From an uncultured Oscillibacter sp. (GTDB lineage Bacteria; Bacillota; Clostridia; Oscillospirales; Oscillospiraceae): a stretch of DNA of 28,126 nucleotides. The notes below the pieces were generated by a model. The model saw nothing but the letters and a program-made list of their open reading frames with translations. It did no database searches and was not told the DNA's origin. How positions within the stretch are numbered: the first letter of the stretch is position 1; each line of letters opens with the position of its first letter. Of the stretch, positions 22,349 to 28,126 are shown piece by piece. The stretch is from assembly GCF_900546705.1 (NCBI RefSeq), contig NZ_URDP01000026.1, forward strand, positions 1-28,126, read 5' to 3'. Position numbers and translations under genes: made by a program.

Positions 22349-23338
22349 TTAATTGACTTCGCTTTTCCGGCAGCACAGGTAGCAGTACCAGCCCTGGTCC
22401 TCATGCCGCTCCAGAATGTGCAATCCTGCCTGTTCCAGAGCAGAGGCCACCTCGCCGGCGCGGGTGTCGATGATGCCGGAGCACAAAAACCGCCCGCCGG
22501 GGGCCATCAGGCCGTCCACGGCGCCGGACAGGGCAATGATTACGTCGGCCACGATGTTGGCCACCACCAGGTCATACCCGGTGCCGATGGCGCTTTGCAG
22601 CGCCTGGTCGGAGAGAATATCCCCGGCCAGGACGGTGTAGCGGTCCTTGCCGATGCCGTTCATGGCGGCGTTTTCATAGGCCACGTCCAGGCACTTGTCA
22701 TCGATGTCCGCCGCCACGGCGGCATCGGCGCCCAGCTTCAGTGCGGCGATGGACAAAATGCCGCTGCCGCAGCCCAGATCCACCACCCGGCAGCCGGGCT
22801 CGACCAGCCGCTCCAGGGCCTCCAGGCACAGCCGGGTGGTGGCGTGGGACCCGGTGCCGAAGGTAAGTCCCGGCTCCAAGATGAGGCTCACCCGGCTCTC
22901 CAGGGCCTTCTGCACCGCCGGATCGTCCTGTTCCCACTGGGGTACCACCAGCAGCCGCTGCCCGATCTCCATGGGCTTGTAAAACTGCTTCCAGTTGTTT
23001 TCCCAGTCGGATTCCTCCATGGTATCCATGGTCATGATCAGGGAGCCGCAGTCACTGCGGCGGGATTTCAGATCGGCCAGCGCCAGGCGCACTTCACCCA
23101 TTTTGGCAAAGCCCTCGTCGCCGGCTTCCAGGTAGAACGTGACCCGGGAGCGGCCGTGCATCCGCTGCTCCAGATCTTCGTCCACATAGTCCCAGTACTG
23201 GTGGTTGTTCTCCAGAAAGTCCTGGAATTCCTCTTCGTCGTCGATGACCACGCCGTCAATGCCCAGGGCGGAGAGCATGGTTTCCACGGCTTCAAGGCCG
23301 GCGTGGGTGGTGTCAATGTGCAGTTCCAGCCATTTCAT
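22349..23338 (-). CDS. prmA: Ribosomal protein L11 methyltransferase PrmA
   Basis: A 329-aa methyltransferase that trimethylates lysines and the N-terminus of ribosomal protein L11. The N-terminal substrate domain (MKWLELHIDTTHAGLEAVET onward) has the acidic insert DDEEEFQDFLEN common in Clostridia. The linker contains WENNWKQFYKPMEIG, then PGLTFGTGSHATTRLCLEAL and the SAM motif VVDLGCGSGILSIAALKLGA (about residues 181-200), plus DLVVANIVADVI. The ATG has AGAGGTGA upstream, inside the end of degV, 4 nt after its stop. It is the third gene of the four-gene operon. Confidence 0.95.
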   Translation of the reverse strand: MKWLELHIDTTHAGLEAVETMLSALGIDGVVIDDEEEFQDFLENNHQYWDYVDEDLEQRMHGRSRVTFYLEAGDEGFAKMGEVRLALADLKSRRSDCGSLIMTMDTMEESDWENNWKQFYKPMEIGQRLLVVPQWEQDDPAVQKALESRVSLILEPGLTFGTGSHATTRLCLEALERLVEPGCRVVDLGCGSGILSIAALKLGADAAVAADIDDKCLDVAYENAAMNGIGKDRYTVLAGDILSDQALQSAIGTGYDLVVANIVADVIIALSGAVDGLMAPGGRFLCSGIIDTRAGEVASALEQAGLHILERHEDQGWYCYLCCRKSEVN

Positions 23339-23342
23339 ACGT

Positions 23343-24215
23343 TCACCTCTTGTTGCCTACGAAGAACAGCGCCACCGTGCCGGGACCGGAGTGGTTGCCG
23401 ATGACGGGGCCCACGAAGTTCAGGTGGATGTCCTTGTTGCCGAACCGGCGGACGATCTCGTCGGCCACCAACAGTGCGTCGCCCTCGCAGTCGCCGTGGC
23501 TGATAAACACGGGACCATGGGCGGGGTCTACGGCATTTTCCTCCATCCGGTCCACCAGGGCCAGCAGCGAGGCCTTCCGGCCCCGGGCCTTGGCCACGGG
23601 GGTCAGATGACCGCCGTCATCCACGTGCATGACGGGCTTGATGGAGAGCATGGTGCCGAACAGGGCGGTGGCGGCGCTGATGCGGCCGCCCCGCTTGAGG
23701 TGGTTCAGATCGTCCACGGTGAACCAGTGGCAGATGTTGCCCTTGGTGGCCTCGGCGTAGGAGCGCACCTCGCCGATGGAGTGGCCCTCCTTTTTCTGCT
23801 GGGCGCACAGGTAGAGCAAAAGCCCCTGGCCCAGGGAGGCGCACAGGGAGTCCACCACGAAAATGGAGGCGTCGGGGAACTCGGCGTGAAGGTCGTTGGC
23901 CGCGATGACGGCGGACTGATAGGTGGTGGAGAGGGCAGAGGAAAAGCAGATGCACAAAATATCCTTTCCCTGGGTCAAAATGGGCCGCATGGCTGCCTCG
24001 AAGTCGCCTACGCTGACAGCGGCGGTGGTAGCGGTCTCACCGGCGCGGATGCGGGCGTAAAAGTCCTCAAAGCCGATGTCCCGCCCGTCCAGCCAGTTTT
24101 GGTAGACATGGTTGCCCATGGTCAGGCTCAGCGGCAGCACGGAAAGCCCCAGCTGGTCGGCCATGGCTGCTGTCAGATCACAGCAGCTGTCTGTCATGAT
24201 TACATAGTCCCGCAT
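23343..24215 (-). CDS. DegV family fatty-acid-binding protein
   Basis: A 290-aa cytoplasmic lipid-binding protein. DegV/FakB proteins hold a fatty acid for phosphorylation by the FakA kinase, feeding phospholipid synthesis. The family start MRDYVIMTDSCCDLTA is clear, as are ISFSSxLSxTY-type loop residues (CFSSALSTTYQSAVIA, near 90-105), VDSLCASLGQGLLL and HLKRGGRISAATALFG (about 180-195), and the closing GPVIGNHSGPGTVALFFVG. No fakA (DhaK-like) gene is in the window. The ATG has GGAGAGGG upstream and lies 4 nt after DUF1836. The bound lipid and the biological role here are unknown. Confidence 0.93.
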   Translation of the reverse strand: MRDYVIMTDSCCDLTAAMADQLGLSVLPLSLTMGNHVYQNWLDGRDIGFEDFYARIRAGETATTAAVSVGDFEAAMRPILTQGKDILCICFSSALSTTYQSAVIAANDLHAEFPDASIFVVDSLCASLGQGLLLYLCAQQKKEGHSIGEVRSYAEATKGNICHWFTVDDLNHLKRGGRISAATALFGTMLSIKPVMHVDDGGHLTPVAKARGRKASLLALVDRMEENAVDPAHGPVFISHGDCEGDALLVADEIVRRFGNKDIHLNFVGPVIGNHSGPGTVALFFVGNKR

Positions 24216-24219
24216 AGCT

Positions 24220-24780
24220 TCATTCCCTCTCCTTGTCCTTTTTTGCCTTTTTGGACGGCTGATCTCCGTCCTGCTGCTGGCGCAGCAGCGTTACATAGCG
24301 GTTGCTGGCAGCACCGGCGGCGTAGCTGATGAGCGCGAAGTGAATGGCGGCGTCCGCCAGCTGATCCTCCCGGCTGCCCCGGGTCTCCATCTCCTGGGCC
24401 GTCAGGTTCAGGGCCTTGTCCAGGCTGGCGCGGAAGGCTTCATAGCCCTCCTCCACGCTCCGGCGGCCCTGAAGCTCTTCCCGGATGAGCAGGTCCATGT
24501 CCCGGGTGGACATGACGTGCTTGAGTACGCAGATGGCCGTCAGATACGCCAGATGCTCCCGGCTGTATTTTTTCCCGGCGGCCCGGGGTACCAGACCGCT
24601 TTTGGTGTAGTTATTGACCATGGCGGCGGTGAGGCCGTCCTCTTCTCCGAAGCGGATCACCTGGCGGTCCATGTAGGAGAGAATCTGATCCATATACAGG
24701 GCAAAATCCGGCAGCTGGTCCCAGGGCACGGGCCGCTGGGAGCGGAGCTGCTCCAAAAAAGCAGACAGAGCTTCTTCCAT
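24220..24780 (-). CDS. DUF1836 protein, MerR-like DNA-binding candidate
   Basis: A 186-aa protein of the DUF1836 type found in Firmicutes. The middle part FALYMDQILSYMDRQV, then LTAAMVNNYTKSGLVPRAAGKKYSREHLAYL (split here, about residues 50-80), resembles the winged helix of MerR-type regulators, where a helix-turn-helix is followed by a YSREHL segment. The rest is helical and ends in a Lys/Glu-rich tail (KKAKKDKERE). Function is not established; a transcription regulator is the reasonable guess. The ATG (24780) has AAAGGAGG 9 nt upstream and a good promoter 45-73 nt before it. First gene of the operon with degV, prmA and the BASS transporter. Confidence 0.88.
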   Translation of the reverse strand: MEEALSAFLEQLRSQRPVPWDQLPDFALYMDQILSYMDRQVIRFGEEDGLTAAMVNNYTKSGLVPRAAGKKYSREHLAYLTAICVLKHVMSTRDMDLLIREELQGRRSVEEGYEAFRASLDKALNLTAQEMETRGSREDQLADAAIHFALISYAAGAASNRYVTLLRQQQDGDQPSKKAKKDKERE

Positions 24781-24824
24781 GGCAGCGCTTCCTCCTTTAT
24801 CGCATGCAAAACGATTTCCAACTC

Positions 24825-24853
24825 AGTATAACACCGGCATATAATTGTGTAAA
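24825..24853 (-). promoter_or_regulatory. Promoter of the DUF1836-degV-prmA-BASS operon
   Basis: TTTACA (24848-24853), exactly 17 nt, TATACT (24825-24830) on the minus strand, in the gap after mnmE. Transcription should start near 24818. Confidence 0.75.
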
Positions 24854-24889
24854 CCGGATTTTATGGAATTGAAAATGAGGTGCGGCCGG

Positions 24890-26263
24890 TCACTTGCCCA
24901 CACAGAACCGGGAGAAGATGCCGGAGACGATCTCCTCCCGGGCGGTGCGGCCGGTGAGCTGGCCCAGAGCATCCAGGGCCTCCTCCACGTCGGTGAGGAT
25001 GGCGTCGGGGGTGAAGCCCGCCGCCAGGGCCTCCCGGGCCCGCGCCACCGCCTCCGCCGCCCGGCGGGCGGCGTGCTCCTGGCGCTCATTGGTGAGAATG
25101 GACCCTTCGGGGACGTCCCCCTGGGGGAAGAGCTTCTCCACAGCCCGCTCCAGGGAGAAAACGTCTCCCCGGAGGGCGCTGACTTCCACCGCTGCGGCAG
25201 GCTTGGGCAAAGAGGGGTCCGGGCAGTAGATGGCGCCGCGTCCGCAGTTAAGGTCCTGCTTGTTGAGCACCAGGATCCACCGGGGGCACCGGGCGGCAAG
25301 GCGCAGGATCTCCTGGTCCTCGTCTGTGAGGGGAGCGGAACCGTCCACCACTGCCAGGGCCAGGTCCGCCTGCTCCAGCGCCTGCCGGGAACGCTCCACG
25401 CCCAGCTTTTCCACAATGTCCTCTGTTTCACGGATGCCGGCAGTGTCCATGAGCCGCAGCCGCACCCCGCCGCACACCACGGATTCTTCCACCGTGTCCC
25501 GGGTGGTGCCGGGAATATCGGTGACGATGGCTCGCTCGTACCCGGCCAGGGCGTTTAACAGGGAGGACTTGCCCGCGTTGGGACGGCCCACAATGGCGGT
25601 GGCCACGCCGCGCTTGAGGACTCTGCCCCGGCCGCAGGTGGCCAGCAGCCGCCCCAGGGTGTCCCCGGCGGCGGTAAGGGCCTGGTCCACCTCCTGGGGA
25701 TGAATGTCGGGGATGTCCTCGTCCGGGTAGTCCACCACGGCGTAAAACCGGGTGGCAATGTCCAGCAGAGTGTCCGTGACTGCCTGAAAGTCCCGGCGCA
25801 GAGCGCCGGAGAGCTGGGCGGCAGCGTTGCGGGCGGCAGCGGATGTCTCCGCATCGATGAGATCCACCACGGCCTCCGCCTCCGTCAGGTCCATGTGGCC
25901 GTTGAGAAAGGCCCGCTTGGTGAATTCACCGGGACCCGCTTGCCGGGCGCCGGCGGCAAAAAGGGCGGAGAGCAGCTCCCGCAGTACCACAGGGGAACCA
26001 TGGCAGTGGAATTCGGCGCTGTCCTCACCGGTGTAGCTGTGGGGACCGGGGAAGGTGACGGCAAGGCCGTGGTCGATGACGCGGCCCTGGGTGTCCAGCA
26101 TGTCCCCCAGCACCATGGTCCGGGGGGACAGGTCAGTCAGGAGGCGGCCGCTGTTTGCCCGGAACACGGCGTCGCACAGGGAAAGGCATCCGTCTCCGGA
26201 TACCCGCACGATGCCGATGGCGGTAGGCGCGGCACCGGTGGCGATGGCGGCGATCACGTCCAT
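24890..26263 (-). CDS. mnmE: tRNA modification GTPase MnmE
   Basis: A 457-aa GTPase that, with MnmG, builds the cmnm5 group on U34 of several tRNAs using methylene-tetrahydrofolate. In order: an N-terminal folate-binding domain (TIAAIATGAAPTAIGIVRVSG-like start; HGSPVVLRELLSALFAAGAR; PGEFTKRAFLNGHMDLTEAE), and a helical domain interrupted by the G domain with G1 GRPNAGKSS (about 224-232), G2/G3 PGTTRDT and DTAGIRE, and NKQD. The C-terminal FCVGK provides the CxGK motif with the catalytic cysteine. The start is the ATG at 26261-26263, with AAAAGGAG 8 nt upstream; an in-frame extension is rejected. Its first 10 nt overlap the end of the GNAT gene. mnmG is not adjacent. Confidence 0.96.
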   Translation of the reverse strand: MDVIAAIATGAAPTAIGIVRVSGDGCLSLCDAVFRANSGRLLTDLSPRTMVLGDMLDTQGRVIDHGLAVTFPGPHSYTGEDSAEFHCHGSPVVLRELLSALFAAGARQAGPGEFTKRAFLNGHMDLTEAEAVVDLIDAETSAAARNAAAQLSGALRRDFQAVTDTLLDIATRFYAVVDYPDEDIPDIHPQEVDQALTAAGDTLGRLLATCGRGRVLKRGVATAIVGRPNAGKSSLLNALAGYERAIVTDIPGTTRDTVEESVVCGGVRLRLMDTAGIRETEDIVEKLGVERSRQALEQADLALAVVDGSAPLTDEDQEILRLAARCPRWILVLNKQDLNCGRGAIYCPDPSLPKPAAAVEVSALRGDVFSLERAVEKLFPQGDVPEGSILTNERQEHAARRAAEAVARAREALAAGFTPDAILTDVEEALDALGQLTGRTAREEIVSGIFSRFCVGK

Positions 26264-26715
26264 AGTATCAGCTCCTTTTCCATAAGATAGTTGGTGAGGA
26301 CCACGCCCCGGCGCTCCACTTGGTGGGGCTCCACGGTCCGATAGCCCCGGTGGGCAAAAAAGGGCCGGGCGGTCAAAGAGGCGTGGACGGTAATGCGCCG
26401 CCTGGTACACCGGCGCTCCAGGGCGTCGCACAGCACGGTGCCAACGCCCCGATGGGCGTGGCGGGGGTGCACGTACAGTAGATCCAGATCATCTTCCTCC
26501 CGGGAGGCAAAGCCCAGGAGGGCGCCGCCCTCCTCCGCCAGCAAAAAGGTCTGGCATTGGAGACGCCGGGCCCAGGGAGCGCTGTCCAGGTCCGCGGGGG
26601 CCCAGGCAGCAAGCTGGGCGGGGGTGTAGTCGGCCCGGCAGAGGGTGTGGACGGATTCGTGGAATAAGTCCAGCACGGCGGGCAGATCCGCTTCGGTGCA
26701 GGGACGAATGTGCAT
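26254..26715 (-). CDS. GNAT family N-acetyltransferase
   Basis: A 153-aa acetyl-CoA-dependent acyltransferase of the GNAT fold. It starts MHIRPCTEADLPAVLDLFHE, has an acceptor-side AQLAAWAP stretch, the central strands (FLLAEEGGALLGFASREEDD), then LDLLYVHPRHAHRGVGTVLC, whose RGVGT loop is the acetyl-CoA pyrophosphate-binding site (about residues 94-99). It ends with ARPFFAHRGYRTVEPHQVER, typical of the last strand-helix pair. The substrate is unknown. The ATG at 26713-26715 has AAAGGAGG 4-5 nt upstream; an upstream in-frame start is rejected. It is co-transcribed and overlaps with mnmE by 10 nt. Confidence 0.92.
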   Translation of the reverse strand: MHIRPCTEADLPAVLDLFHESVHTLCRADYTPAQLAAWAPADLDSAPWARRLQCQTFLLAEEGGALLGFASREEDDLDLLYVHPRHAHRGVGTVLCDALERRCTRRRITVHASLTARPFFAHRGYRTVEPHQVERRGVVLTNYLMEKELILWT

Positions 26716-26788
26716 AGGACCTCCTTTGCGCGGCGGGGTTGTGTTTTTCAAACCGTCGTGTTACATTTAAATTGAACTAAGCTTCTCC

Positions 26789-26817
26789 ATTATAAAAGCC
26801 CAGAGACCGTTTGACAA
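26789..26817 (-). promoter_or_regulatory. Promoter of GNAT-mnmE
   Basis: TTGTCA (26812-26817), exactly 17 nt, and a perfect TATAAT (26789-26794) on the minus strand. It gives a leader of about 65 nt. Confidence 0.8.
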
Positions 26818-26890
26818 GCAATAGGACATTCCCGCCGTTTTCGAAGCGGCGGCAGGCGGCCTTATGATTTGACAGGGAAGGAGTATCGCT

Positions 26891-27586
26891 ATGAAAAGAA
26901 ATCTGGTATCACGGCTGCTGGCTCTGGCAATGTGCCTGGCCCTGACGGGCCCCGCAGCCGCGGCGGAAGTCCCGGGGGAACCGGCCGGCGGACGGGACAT
27001 GGCCTTCACAGACGTGCCTGCCGGCGCGGAATACGCCGACGCGGTGTACTGGGCGGCGGAAGCGGGAATCACCGCCGGCACCGGCGACGGCACGACATTC
27101 TCCCCGGATACGCCCTGTACCCGGGCCCAGCTGGCTACCTTCCTGTGGCGGGCGGCCGGTGAGCCGGAACCCGCACTGACGCAGACGCAGTTCATGGACG
27201 TAACGGATCCCAATGCCTACTATTACAAGGCCGTCCAGTGGGCCGCAGAGAAGGATATGTGGGGGTTTGGGACCTTTGAGCCCCATGCGGCGTGTACCCG
27301 GCTGGACGCGGTGTATTTCCTGTGGTGCACCGCCGGCAGCCCGGAGATGGAGGGCCAGCTACCCTTCACCGACGTTCCCTTCGGGGACGGAGACGAACAC
27401 GGCCAGCCCCTCTACTGGTACGCCGATGACGCAGTGCTGTGGGCGGTGGAAAGCGGCATTACCAGCGGCGCCACGGAGACCACGTTTGCCCCGGATGAGA
27501 TCTGCACCCGGGGACAGATCGTTCTGTTTTTGTACCGTGCAGCCAACAGCCCCGCCGGCGAGGCGAAAACTGTCCCCGTCTCATAA
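26891..27586 (+). CDS. Secreted S-layer homology (SLH) domain protein
   Basis: A 231-aa exported protein made of a signal peptide (MKRNLVSRLLALAMCLALTG, cleavage likely after AAA near residue 25) and three SLH repeats with nothing else. Repeat 1 (about 36-91) has FTDVPAGAEYADAVYWAAEA and TRAQLATFLWRAAG; repeat 2 (about 100-155) has FMDVTDPNAYYYKAVQWAAE and TRLDAVYFLW; repeat 3 (about 160-225) has FTDVPFGDG and TRGQIVLFLYRAAN. SLH triplets bind pyruvylated secondary cell-wall polymer, anchoring proteins to the wall. The second repeat's TRLD departs from the usual TRAE/TRAQ binding motif. The ATG has AAGGAG 7 nt upstream. It is flanked by its own terminator and stands alone, convergent with pnp. 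Confidence 0.93.
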   Translation: MKRNLVSRLLALAMCLALTGPAAAAEVPGEPAGGRDMAFTDVPAGAEYADAVYWAAEAGITAGTGDGTTFSPDTPCTRAQLATFLWRAAGEPEPALTQTQFMDVTDPNAYYYKAVQWAAEKDMWGFGTFEPHAACTRLDAVYFLWCTAGSPEMEGQLPFTDVPFGDGDEHGQPLYWYADDAVLWAVESGITSGATETTFAPDEICTRGQIVLFLYRAANSPAGEAKTVPVS

Positions 27587-27606
27587 AGTGCACAGATAAA
27601 TCGGCG

Positions 27607-27637
27607 GCGGCCGCCCACCCGGGCGGCCGCTCTTTTT
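27607..27637 (+). terminator. Terminator of the SLH gene
   Basis: Perfect 10-bp stem GCGGCCGCCC / GGGCGGCCGC (27607-27616 with 27621-27630), 4-nt loop ACCC, followed by TCTTTTT. Confidence 0.93.
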
Positions 27638-27662
27638 GTCGGAAAGAATTTTCAAGTAATGC

Positions 27663-27694
27663 AAAAGGGCCGGACGCTCAGGCGTCCGGCCCTT
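27663..27694 (-). terminator. Terminator of pnp
   Basis: Stem GGGCCGGACGC / GCGTCCGGCCC (27667-27677 with 27682-27692), 4-nt loop, extended by AA/TT pairing, with TTTT on the minus strand. It lies 21 nt after the pnp stop. Confidence 0.92.
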
Positions 27695-27715
27695 CCAGTC
27701 TCAGCGGAGAGGCAT

Positions 27716-28126
27716 TTACTTAATGCGCTCGCCGGCGGCCTCCTTGGCCTTGATTTCCTTCATGGCGTCCTTGTGGGAGAGGTTCACGCGGCCCTTTTCG
27801 TCAATGTCGGTGACCTTGACCCACATCATGTCGCCGATCTTGCAGGCGTCCTCCACCTTTTCAATGCGGTGGTCGGCCAGCTTGGAGATGTGCACCAGGC
27901 CGTCCTTGCCGGGAGCCAGCTCCACGAAGGCGCCGAAGGTCATCAGGCGCACCACGCGGCCGTAATACAGAGCACCCACCTCAGGCACAAACACGATGTC
28001 GTCGATGCACTTCTTGGCGGCGTCGCAGGAAGCGGCGTCCACGCCGGAGATAAAGATGGAGCCGTCGTCGTTGATGTCGATCTTGGCGCCGGTGTCGGCC
28101 ACGATCTTCTGGATCACCTTGCCGCC
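27716..28126 (-). CDS. pnp: Polynucleotide phosphorylase, C-terminal KH and S1 domains (partial)
   Basis: The last 136 residues of PNPase, whose catalytic part lies outside the window. The fragment begins in the KH domain (GGKVIQKIVADTGAKIDIND, with the GxxG-type loop truncated at the edge), continues SGVDAASCDAAKKCIDDIV, and enters the S1 RNA-binding domain at about residue 50 (GALYYGRVVRLMTFGAFVEL, LVHISKLADHRIEKV, VKVTDIDEKGRVNLSHKDAM). It ends AKEAAGERIK. PNPase degrades RNA 3'-5' by phosphorolysis. Other S1 proteins (general stress protein 13-like) lack the preceding KH domain, so pnp is the clear choice. A strong terminator follows. Confidence 0.95.
   Translation of the reverse strand, partial: GGKVIQKIVADTGAKIDINDDGSIFISGVDAASCDAAKKCIDDIVFVPEVGALYYGRVVRLMTFGAFVELAPGKDGLVHISKLADHRIEKVEDACKIGDMMWVKVTDIDEKGRVNLSHKDAMKEIKAKEAAGERIK

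Noticed and set aside
20975..23404. Very long plus-strand open frame opposite the BASS and prmA genes
   Set aside because: It is a GC-rich shadow: His/Gln/Gly-rich nonsense protein, no RBS, antisense to genes with clear homology. The same applies to the long plus frames at 3477-4997, 9342-11084, 11286-12587, 13871-15250 and 18359-20374, and the minus frame at 16596-18383.
26811..26840. Perfect TTGACA on the plus strand upstream of the SLH gene
   Set aside because: No acceptable -10 box follows at 16-18 nt. The bases belong to the -35 region of the opposite-strand GNAT promoter. A TTCGAA-17-TATGAT near 26841-26869 is possible for the SLH gene but too weak to list.
1..28126. CRISPR arrays, prophage, insertion sequences, rRNA or tRNA genes
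   Set aside because: No regularly spaced repeats, transposase-like proteins, terminal repeats or cloverleaf sequences were seen.

Overview
The window looks like chromosomal DNA from a GC-rich Firmicute of the class Clostridia, most likely a gut Oscillospiraceae (a Flavonifractor/Lawsonibacter-like genome). This is inferred from gene content: a T-box before hisS, Soj/Spo0J with parS, a Noc-type ParB, DnaD plus a DnaC/DnaI-type loader, DUF1836, DegV, VanW and SLH proteins. It also rests on strong AAGGAGG ribosome binding sites and A-tract/T-tract terminators. I see no insertion sequence, prophage, CRISPR array or tRNA gene. Almost everything is housekeeping, and most genes lie on the minus strand.

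Layout, left to right. (1) 1-983: 5' part of hisS on the minus strand, with a T-box leader and its own promoter. (2) 980-3316: mscL-rsmG (overlapping), then minD-mgsA from a promoter that overlaps the rsmG stop. (3) 3317-3647: a gene-free stretch with a structured, possibly regulatory leader of mscL and the 3' hairpin of serS. (4) 3648-7278: soj(parA)-parB-membrane coiled-coil gene-serS, with one parS between the last two genes and a second parS inside the terminator just upstream of soj. (5) 7301-13724: dut-maf-mreC-mreD-mrdA(PBP2)-GH13, an elongasome operon with add-on genes. (6) 13811-16227: zapA and an RlhA-like U32 protein. (7) 16377-18437: divergent dnaD and dnaC-like genes on the plus strand with a strong terminator. 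(8) 18446-21186: vanW and noc on the minus strand, with one Noc-box-like palindrome between them. (9) 21271-24853: DUF1836-degV-prmA-BASS transporter operon. (10) 24890-26817: GNAT-mnmE. (11) 26891-27637: secreted SLH-only protein on the plus strand. (12) 27663-28126: 3' end of pnp.

Functionally the window combines chromosome segregation and division-site control (Soj, ParB, Noc, MinD, ZapA), cell elongation (MreC, MreD, PBP2), replication initiation (DnaD, DnaC-like loader), translation and RNA modification (HisRS, SerRS, RsmG, MnmE, PrmA, RlhA-like, PNPase), and osmotic protection (MscL). Genes that form one oriC-side block in Bacillus (mnmE, rsmG, noc, soj, spo0J) are all present but dispersed over about 24 kb.

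The best leads for something new are the multi-hairpin leader before mscL, the parS palindrome that doubles as a terminator, a parS overlapping a possible serS promoter, the Noc-box beside a Noc that lacks its usual membrane-binding N-terminus, an archaeal-looking SerRS, and an MgsA-like protein missing the catalytic aspartate.
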